A DNA stretch of 64,000 nucleotides from Methylosarcina fibrata AML-C10. Its GTDB lineage: Bacteria > Pseudomonadota > Gammaproteobacteria > Methylococcales > Methylomonadaceae. The position numbers and the translations under genes are program-made. The stretch spans positions 3,517,450 through 3,581,449 of the forward strand of contig NZ_KB889965.1 of NCBI RefSeq assembly GCF_000372865.1, in the 5' to 3' direction. The notes below the pieces were generated by a model. The model made no database searches. It was given only the letters and a program-made list of their open reading frames with translations, and had not been told where the DNA came from. Below are positions 17,137 to 25,579 of this stretch, in pieces (position 1 is the stretch's first letter; each line of letters starts with the position of its first letter).

Positions 17137-17778
17137 TCAGGAATCTTTCGGTTTCAGCGCTTCCGAATTCCTTTTGGCCAGACTGTCGATCAGCGCGCTC
17201 AAGGAGCCTTTGCGCTGAATCTCCTCGCTGAAGGAGGAGCGGTAATTGGTCACGAGGCTCACGCCTTCGATCATGATGTCGTACACTTTCCATGTTCCCT
17301 GGCTCAGAAACATGCGGTAGTTGACGTCGACCGGGTTAAGGCCCGGCTGCAAGACTTCGGTCTTGACGATGAGTTTGTCGGCATTGTCCGGTATGTTGAG
17401 AGGCAGGTAACGGATGGTCCAGTCCTGGTATTCGACGAACGCCCGGGCGTAGGTTCGGACCAGCAGATTTCTGAATTCGGCTTTAAACCGCTCCTGTTCG
17501 TCGCCGGTGGCCGATTTCCAGTGTTTGCCGAGTACCAGCGCCGCAATCCGGTTGAAATCGGTGTGCGGCTCGATGACGCCGTTGACGTATTCGGTAACTT
17601 TCGCAAAATCCTGACTGAACGCTTTATCCCGGAGTTTGTTTTGTAATTGATCCGAAATGCCCTGGATGATTTGCTGGGGCTGTTGCAAATCTTCGGCCAG
17701 GCCCGGAGTTGCCGACAGGAATCCGAGTAAAAACACGGCCCAGCCGAATACCGTCAATTGTCTAGTCAGATTGCGCAT
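17137..17778 (-). CDS. mlaC: MlaC/Ttg2D-family periplasmic phospholipid carrier
   Basis: A 213-aa secreted protein. The signal peptide (about residues 1-28, VFGWAVFLLGFLSATPGLAE) is followed by the MlaC fold: VIEPHTDFNRIAALVLGKHWKSATGDEQERFKAEFRNLLVRTYARAF (about 65-115), then VEYQDWTIRYLP, and near the C-terminus WKVYDIMIEGVSLVTNYRSSFSEEI. MlaC carries phospholipids between the MlaA outer-membrane complex and the MlaFEDB transporter in the inner membrane. The gene stands alone here, convergent to the aldolase gene, and no mlaFEDB genes are in the window. The family also includes hopanoid- and toluene-tolerance-linked homologues (Ttg2D, HpnM-like), so the lipid carried may differ. Confidence 0.87.
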   Translation of the reverse strand: MRNLTRQLTVFGWAVFLLGFLSATPGLAEDLQQPQQIIQGISDQLQNKLRDKAFSQDFAKVTEYVNGVIEPHTDFNRIAALVLGKHWKSATGDEQERFKAEFRNLLVRTYARAFVEYQDWTIRYLPLNIPDNADKLIVKTEVLQPGLNPVDVNYRMFLSQGTWKVYDIMIEGVSLVTNYRSSFSEEIQRKGSLSALIDSLAKRNSEALKPKDS

Positions 17779-17932
17779 GGTGATCCCCGTTGAAATGAAG
17801 GCGGTCGTTCGGCGCTGTTGGATTTCGTCAAACCGGCGCCGGGAAATAGATGGTACGATTATTCAACATTTGGAAGAAGTTTGGCAAATAAGGCTTGCCG
17901 GGAGCATTCCGTCGAGAAGGCTTTTCCGGCAT

Positions 17933-18448
17933 TCAGATGCCTTCATGAAATTCCACCGTGACCGTGATCGTATCGCTGTAGCTTCCTGCCTGCACGTACT
18001 GGCCTGCCGGAATGCTGCCGTAAATGGTATGGTCGACGGAGGTGCCGAGCACGGCGATCAAAAGATTATCGGTAAAGATTCCGGTGCCGCCGGTGCCGTC
18101 GCCCCAGACCGTGGTATGGCTGGCGTCCTTGTACAAATTGTAATTCAGTGGGTCGGTGCCGCCGAACATTTTGCGGGAAGCAAAGGTGCCGCTGCCACCC
18201 GTGCTGAGGCTGACGTTGATTTGCGATAATACGCTGACCACAAGGACCGTGCAGAACACGTGGACATTGCCGGTGGCGTTGGTGGGGGAACTGCTGTTGG
18301 GATCGTAAACGCCGTAGGCAACTCCGGTCGAGGACACGTTGCAGTCGAGTCCGAGCGCGTCCGCCGGCGGAGACGTTAACGACAAGGCGGCGCTCAGAAA
18401 AGCGGGCCCGTAATGGATCGGCCGGTTCGATGGCTTGTTATTTTTCAC
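17933..18448 (-). CDS. Spore coat U (SCPU) domain protein, likely pilus tip or minor subunit
   Basis: A 171-aa secreted protein with one SCPU domain (GLDCNVSSTGVAYGVYDPNS near residue 35, and HTIYGSIPAGQYVQAGSYSDTITVTV at the end). The last gene of an archaic chaperone-usher (Csu-like) operon. It starts with GTG at 18448 and overlaps the usher stop (GTGA), so translation is coupled. Position after the usher is where tip adhesins are found in Csu-type operons, but CsuE-type tips carry two SCPU-like domains and this has one. The conserved cysteines near residues 40 and 67 probably form the disulphide of the fold. Confidence 0.88.
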   Translation of the reverse strand: MKNNKPSNRPIHYGPAFLSAALSLTSPPADALGLDCNVSSTGVAYGVYDPNSSSPTNATGNVHVFCTVLVVSVLSQINVSLSTGGSGTFASRKMFGGTDPLNYNLYKDASHTTVWGDGTGGTGIFTDNLLIAVLGTSVDHTIYGSIPAGQYVQAGSYSDTITVTVEFHEGI

Positions 18449-20763
18449 GGGGAAACTCCATGACAGGTAAAAGTTCCTAAATCGGGCAGAGGTTCTTCGG
18501 TTTCGGGATAAGACACCTCGAACTCGCAGCTTTGTCCGCGCCAGAGTACACGCAAACGATTGCTCGGAGCAAGTCCCGTAACATAAGCGGCGCCTTGCAA
18601 GGCGACCGGAAATGCTTCTTCTTCCCCGACGATGTTCACCAGAGCGCCGGAAGGCAGCGCCGCGCCGTTGTCGAGTTTTATTTTCAACGTTGCCCCGCGC
18701 GAGCGCCGGACCGGAAATTTCAGCAGAAAGCCGCTGCGGAAATAAGGCGCGGCATTGATCGACAAGGCATCGATCCGGGCGTCGAGCGGAAGATCGGCCT
18801 GTTCGATTCGAATGTGATTTTCCTGATAAGGCCTGAGCGAGGGCACCAGAGCGTTGCCCCAGGCATTGGTCGTCGCTACCGGTTGATTTTCCGCATAGAC
18901 GCGCACATTGGGGTAATCCGGAACCTGAACCACGGCGAAACTGCCGTTCAAGCGGCGGGATAAAAAGGCATCCCCGCCCATCACCGCCAAGCCGCCGCTG
19001 GCGCTGCCCCGAACCTGGTACTGACCCTGAAACAGAGCTCCTTCCAAGCTATAAGTGCCGACGTCGTTTTGTACGGTCACTCCGGATTCGAGCCGTTCCC
19101 CTCCGTCATAACCCGCCAGCAGACGGTAACCGACGCCGCTGCCCGGCGGCAGATTGCGCTGCACCTGCACGAGCCCGGTGGACGACTCGTTCTGAAGCCC
19201 GGCTGTAAGGCTGGCGTTGGTCCGCTCGCCGAGAGTATGGCTTAATGTCAGCGTGATGCCTTTATTGTCGTCGTTGAGGCTGTTGAAAGCGGATAGGCTT
19301 AGAAACCAGCCGTCCTTGAACGAGAGATTGTAGTTGACGTTGATCAGGCTGACGTCTTCCTGATCGCGGTAATCCTGATAAATATGGCTGACGTTGAAGT
19401 TGCCGTAGCGGGCGGTCGCCAGGCCCAGGTGCAGGGAGCTTAGCAGTTTGGGCGCAGGGCGATCGGGATCCAGGCCAAGCTGGGTAAAATCCCGGCTGGC
19501 GAACTGCGCCCGTCCGCCGAAGCTGAGTGTGGACGTCTGCCGCTGCCAGCCCAGCGACAGCAAGGCTCCCTCGCCTTTCCGGCTGCGGCTGCCGGCGGCG
19601 GACGCATCGAACACGCCGATAAGCGGCGATACGAACGCACCGCCGAAACCGAGAGTTTGCCGGTCCTGCAGCAGTTCGGCATGCCCTTCGCCGGTAAAAT
19701 GGTCGCTAAAACCCAGGCGATGGGTGCCGACGGCGAACCAGTCGCCGTAGTCATTGCTGTTCAATCCGTAGTTTAGACGGAGCGAACCGATCTCGTAGGA
19801 AAAGTCCTGTAAATCTTTCCGAAGCAACTCGGGGCTGGCGTAATAGGGCTGAGTGATGGTTTGTTCGCGGCCCAGAAGGTCGCGTACCACCAGGCGCATC
19901 TCGCGCAGACCGGTAATGGCCGGAATGTTGTTGATGGTGAAAGGCCCCGGCTCGACTTCCCGGCTCAATAACCGGATGTTGTCGACATACACGTCGACTA
20001 GGGACGGCAAGGCCGCCTGCCCGCCGATGCCGGGCATCGGAAAGGTAATAAAGCCCGGTTGCGTCTGAAAATTGGTGGCCCATTGAATGCCCGCAAACCG
20101 AACCGGACGGCCCCAGGCGCCGCCGTTGCCGACGGCGTCGCCGATTCTGAAGCTGGCCAGCCGGTCGGGTCGATCGATCGTCCAGGTGCTGTCCAGGCGG
20201 ATCAGCCGGGCATCCTCGCTGAGGTTCTGCGCCAGAAAATTACTGACGCCCACGCCCCGGCCGTTGAAAAATCCCACTTCCGCCAGGCCGTCCAGGCGCA
20301 GAGGCTCCGGCTCGGTCGATTGCCCATAGACGTCGTAATTGACAAAACCGCCCAGGGAAGATGGCGTCGGTTGGGTATATCCCAACGAGGAGCCGTCGAT
20401 GCGGGTCGACGGAAAAACGCCGGATTGGGCGTTGATCCATAAGGATTGGGTGGGCTCGTCGATCTTGCAGGAAATTCCGGCAAGCGCCTGTAAATTGTAA
20501 TATTCCTGATTTTGATAAGTCAGCACCGGCTCCGAAGGCAGCGTCAGACGCCAACGCTTGAGGTCGGCCGCGCTGGCCAGGAGTTTCCCCTGGGTTTTGA
20601 GCAGTACCGTGGTTTGCTGCAAATTCTCCTGATTGAGATAAACCGCAAGCAGCAATTCCTGCAAGGCGGATTCCTGCTTGGCAATCGGAATGGTGGTGAC
20701 TTTTTGGGCGAAAATCTGTGTTGACGCAAATGAAAACAGCAGGCAAAAAAAAACGCCCTTCAT
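18445..20763 (-). CDS. Outer-membrane fimbrial usher, archaic chaperone-usher (CsuD-like)
   Basis: A 772-aa usher that folds as an outer-membrane pore and plug and assembles pilus subunits delivered by the chaperone. I place the start at the ATG at 20763 (MKGVFFCLLFSFASTQIFA, a signal peptide), not 18 codons upstream, because it lies just after the chaperone stop. Visible family blocks are the N-terminal domain (ALQELLLAVYLNQENLQ), the barrel/plug region (PGIGGQAALPSLVDVYVDNIRLLSREVEPGPFTINNIPAITGLREMRLVVRDLLGR), and the C-terminal DGGERLESGVTVQNDVGTYSLEG and TCHGVSP end. The length matches CsuD-type ushers. It lies between the chaperone (gap of 10 bp) and the second SCPU subunit gene (4-bp overlap). 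Confidence 0.93.
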   Translation of the reverse strand: MKGVFFCLLFSFASTQIFAQKVTTIPIAKQESALQELLLAVYLNQENLQQTTVLLKTQGKLLASAADLKRWRLTLPSEPVLTYQNQEYYNLQALAGISCKIDEPTQSLWINAQSGVFPSTRIDGSSLGYTQPTPSSLGGFVNYDVYGQSTEPEPLRLDGLAEVGFFNGRGVGVSNFLAQNLSEDARLIRLDSTWTIDRPDRLASFRIGDAVGNGGAWGRPVRFAGIQWATNFQTQPGFITFPMPGIGGQAALPSLVDVYVDNIRLLSREVEPGPFTINNIPAITGLREMRLVVRDLLGREQTITQPYYASPELLRKDLQDFSYEIGSLRLNYGLNSNDYGDWFAVGTHRLGFSDHFTGEGHAELLQDRQTLGFGGAFVSPLIGVFDASAAGSRSRKGEGALLSLGWQRQTSTLSFGGRAQFASRDFTQLGLDPDRPAPKLLSSLHLGLATARYGNFNVSHIYQDYRDQEDVSLINVNYNLSFKDGWFLSLSAFNSLNDDNKGITLTLSHTLGERTNASLTAGLQNESSTGLVQVQRNLPPGSGVGYRLLAGYDGGERLESGVTVQNDVGTYSLEGALFQGQYQVRGSASGGLAVMGGDAFLSRRLNGSFAVVQVPDYPNVRVYAENQPVATTNAWGNALVPSLRPYQENHIRIEQADLPLDARIDALSINAAPYFRSGFLLKFPVRRSRGATLKIKLDNGAALPSGALVNIVGEEEAFPVALQGAAYVTGLAPSNRLRVLWRGQSCEFEVSYPETEEPLPDLGTFTCHGVSP

Positions 20764-20773
20764 CGGTTGAGAA

Positions 20774-21526
20774 TCAGGGTTTATCCATCGCCAGTTCCGC
20801 CTCGGCTGCGCCGGCATCGGTAGTGGCCGATACGCGCAGGGTTTCGCCGGGATTCGGCATCACGCCGGTGGCCAGCGTCCACTCGCGTTTCTCGCCCGGA
20901 AGCAGATAGGCGAAAAGCTTCTGCGACAGGAATGGTGCATTGCTTCCTTTACGATAGATTTTATAGGCGGAAAGATGGTCATGAAGATTGCCGGTATTCG
21001 CGACCTCGATTTTGAGGGTATGTTCGTCAATACGGGTCGCTTTCCAGCGCAGGACCGGCGTGGCCGGTGAAGAAGGCGCGATGAATATCGGTATGCTGAT
21101 GCGCAAGGCGATCTGCAGACCGGTTGCGTCGGGTTTGGGGGGCGGCGGCACTTCCTGCAGAAACATTCGATAGGCGCGTTCACGCTGGGGGTCCGGTGCG
21201 CGGCGAAGACCGATCCGGATGATTTGCATGCCGCCGGGAGGCAAATTAAAGATGGGCGGGGTCGCCAGTAAGTCACGGGTCGGGGCGTAATCGTCCCGGC
21301 CCCGGGTTTGGCTCCAGGATGCCAGCTCCACCTGCATGACCGCCGCTTGCGTTCCGTTGTTGCGCACCGTCATGACCTGGGTCGAATTCCGGGAAGAAAG
21401 GGTCAGTTTGACCGGATTGACGCCGTAAGAACCGGCCTGGATCGTTTTTCCCGCCAGCAGGCAGCACAGCGTCAGAAAAAGAGAGAAGGCGTTTTTTACC
21501 GAACGGACGGTCTGAAGCGAGGGCAT
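20774..21526 (-). CDS. Periplasmic pilus chaperone, archaic chaperone-usher (CsuC-like)
   Basis: A 250-aa PapD-like chaperone. The start is the ATG at 21526 (MPSLQTVRSVKNAFSLFLTLCCLLAG, a signal peptide). The longer open frame upstream overlaps the subunit gene and lacks a signal sequence. Immunoglobulin-like domain 1 holds GVNPVKLTLSSRNSTQVMTVRNNGTQAAVMQVELASW, followed by FNLPPGGMQIIRIGLR, a classic chaperone G1-type strand. Domain 2 follows with EVANTGNLHDHLSAYKIY and LLPGEKREWTL. It holds subunits by donor-strand complementation in the periplasm. It begins 4 bp after the SCPU subunit stop and ends 10 bp before the usher start. Confidence 0.92.
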   Translation of the reverse strand: MPSLQTVRSVKNAFSLFLTLCCLLAGKTIQAGSYGVNPVKLTLSSRNSTQVMTVRNNGTQAAVMQVELASWSQTRGRDDYAPTRDLLATPPIFNLPPGGMQIIRIGLRRAPDPQRERAYRMFLQEVPPPPKPDATGLQIALRISIPIFIAPSSPATPVLRWKATRIDEHTLKIEVANTGNLHDHLSAYKIYRKGSNAPFLSQKLFAYLLPGEKREWTLATGVMPNPGETLRVSATTDAGAAEAELAMDKP

Positions 21527-21530
21527 TGCA

Positions 21531-22031
21531 TCAGTAAGTGACGGTGACGGTAATCGTGTCGCTGTAATTTCCCGCCGAGACATACTGGCCGGCAGGAATC
21601 CTGCCATAAACGGTGTGGTTTTCCGCGGCGCCGGTAGCGCTGGCGACGTCGACCGTATCCGTGTTGGGCGTATTGCCCCAATTCACGGTACGGCTGGCAT
21701 CGCTGTAAAGGCTGTAATTGATCAGGTCGGACGAAACGGCATCTTCCATCTGCCGGGTGGTTACCGTGGCGCCCGAGGCGGTTCCGGCGTTCAATCCTAT
21801 GCTGTAGTTGGTGCCCTTGGTGCAGGTCACCGTGATCGTACTGGTGTTGTCCGTAGCCGCCGCGGAAGGATCGTAGACGCCGAAGGCCAGATTTGTTGCC
21901 GAGACGTTGCAAACTTCATTGACCGTGGCGGTCACTTGGAAAGTCGTGGTTTTCGTAGCCGCTTCCGCAGTTTGTTGATAAGGAATGAGCAACAGGACAG
22001 CGAGAGGCAGCATTAGTTTGGGATAGCTCAT
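21531..22031 (-). CDS. Spore coat U (SCPU) domain pilus subunit (CsuA/B-like major subunit)
   Basis: A 166-aa secreted protein, first gene of the archaic pilus operon. The signal peptide (MSYPKLMLPLAVLLLIPYQQTAEA) is followed by a donor-strand-type N-terminus (TKTTTFQVTATVNEVCNVSA), the SCPU core AFGVYDPSAAATDNTSTITVTCTKGTNYSIGL, and the C-terminal ENHTVYGRIPAGQYVSAGNYSDTITVTVTY. First position and alternating hydrophobic N-terminal strand indicate the major polymerising subunit. The ribosome-binding site is strong (AAGGAG, 6 bp upstream). The final GQYVSAGNYSDTITVTV matches the second SCPU protein of the operon, so the two are paralogues. Confidence 0.9.
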   Translation of the reverse strand: MSYPKLMLPLAVLLLIPYQQTAEAATKTTTFQVTATVNEVCNVSATNLAFGVYDPSAAATDNTSTITVTCTKGTNYSIGLNAGTASGATVTTRQMEDAVSSDLINYSLYSDASRTVNWGNTPNTDTVDVASATGAAENHTVYGRIPAGQYVSAGNYSDTITVTVTY

Positions 22032-22662
22032 GTGTGCTCCTTAAGGCAACAAGGTTCCTTTTAATCAAGAAAGGTGTTGTCTTGTGAATTTGTAGTTATT
22101 TTTTACTGTATGACAGAGAATTAATCCGACGGCTATCGTCGGGTATATCCAACTCTAGTTGAGCCTACTTGTTTGTCAAGTAATGGATCTGGGAAAAGAC
22201 TTCCATATAAACTGAGTCGCTTATTTCTTGCCGGGCCGCATTCAATGGAAAAAAGCCGTCTTAAAAACAGTTTTTTAATTATTAAAAATTAAGAATCGTT
22301 TAAAGACTGATACGATTATGTTATTTTTCATTTCTAACGGATAACATATAATTACTGTTGGATTTTTCCCAAGCGAATCCTGCAGAACCCATTGTATTAA
22401 TCGGTAGTTTCGTTTGGAGAGTGGGAACTTTCAAAATCGAAATATCTAACATTTATAATTATTCTATTCAAGATGTCCACTGTGGAGGACCGGTTTCTCC
22501 TTCCTCTTTGAATCATCCGCAGCAAAGCCGGCGGCCGATGGCACAGAGTGACCCCGCCAAAATTCGGCTTTCCGAACAATCAGGGCTCAATTCATATCCA
22601 ATTGAATCTTTGCGATTAACGAAGAGTCAAAATTTTCAGGTCATGCTCAAGGGGGCTTTGCT
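22032..22662. other. Long divergent intergenic region between pilus operon and hpnA
   Basis: About 630 bp, clearly more AT-rich than its surroundings (for example around 22260-22340). It separates two divergent units. An open frame at 22358-22666 exists but overlaps the hpnA start and has no recognisable protein features. The stretch probably holds the control region of the pilus operon. I could not assign specific operators. Confidence 0.5.
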
Positions 22663-23709
22663 ATGAAAACGCTTGTTACCGGTGCGAATGGATTTATCGG
22701 CTCGGCCGTCGTTCGAGCCCTGCTTGAAAAAGGCGAAGAGGTTAAGGCCTTGGTGCGGATCAACAGCGATTGCCGCAATTTTCGAAACCTGCCCGTCGAA
22801 TTGGTTTACGGCGATCTTACCGATGAGGCTTCGTTAGCCAAAGCATTGAAAGGGTGCCGGTCGCTGTTTCACGTAGGAGCTTATTATCGTCTCTGGGCCC
22901 GTGATCCTTCCCTTTTTTATAAAATCAACGTCGAAGGTACCCGCAATATCATGGTGGCCGCGTTAAACGCCGGAGTCGAGCGCATCGTTTATACCAGCAG
23001 CATTGCGGCGCTCGGCATGGCACCCGAAGGCGGCAGTGCCGACGAGGAAACGCCGGTCGATCCCGGAATCAGAAAAGGCCATTACAAGCAGTCCAAATAC
23101 CTGGCCGAAGCCGAGGTATCAAGACTGATCAAAGAGCGCTCGCTGCCGGCGGTCATCGTCAATCCGACGGCGCCGGTTGGGCCTGGAGACATTAAACCGA
23201 CGCCCACCGGCCGGGTCATTCGGGACGCCGCTTTCGGCCGTATTCCGGCGTTTGTCGATACCGGCTTGAATATCGCGCACGTGGATGACGTGGCCAAGGG
23301 CCATATCCAGGCGTTCGAGCGGGGTCAGGTCGGCGAGCGATACATTCTGGGCGGAGAGAACTTGAGCCTCAAACAGATTCTGGAAACGATCGCCGGCCGG
23401 ACCCACAACCGCCCGCCCAAGGTCCGCTTGTCTCCCCGTATGGTTTTGCCTTTGGCCTATGCCGCTGAAGCATGGGCGCGCGTTACCGACGGCGAGGAGC
23501 CGATGATCACGGTGGACGGCGTGCGCTTGTCCCGGTACCGGATGTATTTTTCCAGCGACAAAGCCCGGCAACGTCTGGGCTATCGGCCACGCCCCGCGGA
23601 CAAGGCCCTGGTCGACGCGGTAGCCTGGTTTCAGGGCGAAGCCGGTGTGGATGCCGCCGATGTCGTCTCTTCATCCTTGACAGCCGAGTCGACCTCAGTG
23701 CCGGACTGA
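22663..23709 (+). CDS. hpnA: Hopanoid-associated sugar epimerase HpnA (NAD-dependent epimerase/dehydratase family)
   Basis: A 348-aa extended short-chain dehydrogenase. The Rossmann motif is TGANGFIGSAVVRALLEKG at the N-terminus. The active-site region is VERIVYTSSIAALGMAPEGGSADEETPVDPG, with the YxxxK-type segment GHYKQSKYLAEAEV near residue 140. Then come NPTAPVGPGDIKPTPTGRVI and HVDDVAKGHIQAFERG. The NPTAPVGPGDIKPTPTG block is characteristic of HpnA, found in hopanoid gene clusters. The exact reaction is not established for the family; a sugar or head-group modification is assumed. The ribosome-binding site is AAGGGGG, 8 bp upstream. No other hopanoid genes are in the window. Confidence 0.9.
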   Translation: MKTLVTGANGFIGSAVVRALLEKGEEVKALVRINSDCRNFRNLPVELVYGDLTDEASLAKALKGCRSLFHVGAYYRLWARDPSLFYKINVEGTRNIMVAALNAGVERIVYTSSIAALGMAPEGGSADEETPVDPGIRKGHYKQSKYLAEAEVSRLIKERSLPAVIVNPTAPVGPGDIKPTPTGRVIRDAAFGRIPAFVDTGLNIAHVDDVAKGHIQAFERGQVGERYILGGENLSLKQILETIAGRTHNRPPKVRLSPRMVLPLAYAAEAWARVTDGEEPMITVDGVRLSRYRMYFSSDKARQRLGYRPRPADKALVDAVAWFQGEAGVDAADVVSSSLTAESTSVPD

Positions 23710-23929
23710 AATTTTTCGATCTTTATTTGAAACTTTCAATCTTCTGACTGCCTTTGCCCAGCTTGCCGAACAGGTTTTATTCAGCAGACAAGGCTTTATA
23801 TCGACGGGTATATGACTGATTACTCAATCGGACTTCGGTTTCCTGCGGGGAGCATCCGGCCATGGATGACTTCCCCTTGTTAAAGCCCGAATTTTCTGGA
23901 TTATGGCCAACAATCAAAAGATACTCTAT

Positions 23930-25225
23930 TTATTTTGTGTACTCCAGTGTTGCCGGATCGGTCTTGCCGTAGGTCAGATTCCATCCGCCTATTAACGGTC
24001 CGCCCGAGGCATAAGCAGGAATGATGACGTGATAGGGATAGCTGGAGTTGCCGACATCGTAACTGCGGACCTCTCCGCCCACATCCTCTGTTCCGGATGT
24101 GATCGGAACAATCAGCCGGCCTTTGGGCCCGAACAGCAGGGCCTGCGCGAAGGCGCGTTGCCCCGAGGTGTTTTGAGGGCCGGCGAGGTCGATCTGATCG
24201 GCATAGGCGCCGGTAACCCCATCGAAAATCATGATTTTGTCGTTGTCATTACCCCCGTCACTTGGCTCCACATCATACCGGAAGCTGGTAATGTAGATGT
24301 TTCCGTCGGGGCCGAATACGATGCCTTCTGGCCTGTCAAGCTGATCGGACGGGTCAGCGCAGTCAGACCGAGTCCAATTGGCATCCGCAGGGGTCGGGGG
24401 ATGGCAACTGCCGTCGCTCGAGATGAAAACATCCTTGAATTTGCCCGTCGCCAGATCGAATCGGAGAACCCATCCTCCACTTCGGCCATTGGGGTCGGCC
24501 GAGTCTTCGCCGGGCAGTTTTCTGACTGCGGCATAAAGCAGACCATTCTTGATGACTATCCCGCGCGGATGAAAGACATGGCCGAACGTCGAGTCCGGCG
24601 CCATTTTACCGATCAGCCTGCCATTTCCGGGATTATAGATTTTAATCGAACCCGATTTGCATGCTCCGGCGTAATAGCCGTCACAGTCCGCGGTAGGGTC
24701 GTTCGGATCAAATTCCGCCATATCGGCAACATAGATTTTGCCCCGGTAAAATAAGGCTCCGCGCGGGCTGTAGGGGGCGTTAACGTTGATATTTCCGCTT
24801 CTGTCGGTCGGCGAGACCAGTTTTTTCTTTAGCCTGCCGTTGCCGACCAGGAATTGCATGACATCGCCGGAGACATTCACTTGATTGGAATTCTCTAGAT
24901 AAACGCCGTTGTTGCCGTTGGCAACGAACAGGGAGCCTGCCTTTATGAACATTCCGAAGGCCTGGCACGGGCCGCTTGTTTTTGCGTTCCAAACGCCGTC
25001 TGCAAATCCAGCAAACGCACCGTCCGGTCCATAGCACTCGGCGCCTTGAATAGCCCCCAGATAATCATTTGTATTTGCATTGAATTTGGCGACACTATTG
25101 AGGCCGCTGTTTCCTATATACAAGGTGTCAGTAGCTCTCAATTTAGATAAAGCATCGTCTGCGCTTACTGTTCCTAACGTCAGGGCCATCAGACTCGCCA
25201 GGAATAGATATTTTAGTTTCCTCAT
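23930..25225 (-). CDS. Secreted NHL/SMP-30-like beta-propeller protein
   Basis: A 431-aa secreted protein. I chose the ATG at 25225 (MRKLKYLFLASLMALTLGTVSA, a signal peptide), because the strong AGGAGA ribosome-binding site is then about 7 bp away. Another ATG two codons upstream is too close to it. The mature part has repeated propeller blades: TLYIGNSGLNSVAKFNANTND, ALFYRGKIYVADMAEFDPNDP, RGIVIKNGLLYAAVRKLPGE, RPEGIVFGPDGNIYITSFRYDVEPSD, and AQALLFGPKGRLIVPITSG. Several aspartate-rich loops (DPNDPTADCDG, DGGNDNDK) could bind calcium. Function unknown. It stands alone between hpnA and a two-component system. Confidence 0.8.
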   Translation of the reverse strand: MRKLKYLFLASLMALTLGTVSADDALSKLRATDTLYIGNSGLNSVAKFNANTNDYLGAIQGAECYGPDGAFAGFADGVWNAKTSGPCQAFGMFIKAGSLFVANGNNGVYLENSNQVNVSGDVMQFLVGNGRLKKKLVSPTDRSGNINVNAPYSPRGALFYRGKIYVADMAEFDPNDPTADCDGYYAGACKSGSIKIYNPGNGRLIGKMAPDSTFGHVFHPRGIVIKNGLLYAAVRKLPGEDSADPNGRSGGWVLRFDLATGKFKDVFISSDGSCHPPTPADANWTRSDCADPSDQLDRPEGIVFGPDGNIYITSFRYDVEPSDGGNDNDKIMIFDGVTGAYADQIDLAGPQNTSGQRAFAQALLFGPKGRLIVPITSGTEDVGGEVRSYDVGNSSYPYHVIIPAYASGGPLIGGWNLTYGKTDPATLEYTK

Positions 25226-25579
25226 GCTCATTCTCCTCTCGTAATTGTTCACATATTCGGCAGTCCAACATCCCTGTTTTTTATCGTCGATTTGCAACAC
25301 GTCGGCGTTTTCGACTGCCGGGCGTAGAATAGATTTGCATCGGAAAAATATCTATTAGTACGAATACGTAGGTAAAACTACGTACATCCTCTTGCAAAAC
25401 CCGGCGACAAGAGCCGAACCGCTCCCGTCCTGTACCGGTACCGTTAACGAGGGCTTAGGGTGAGGGGCCGACTGTTTGTCGCCGGGCAAGGGGTAATTCA
25501 TGCCGGCTAAGAAAGGTGTCGATAAAAGCGTTTAATCGTGTAGAATAAACTCCGGTATCCGGGCAGGGGAGGTTTGCGG

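Noticed and set aside
22358-22666. 102-codon open frame between the pilus operon and hpnA
   Set aside because: It overlaps the hpnA start, has no ribosome-binding site worth the name and no recognisable protein pattern. The region looks like regulatory DNA.
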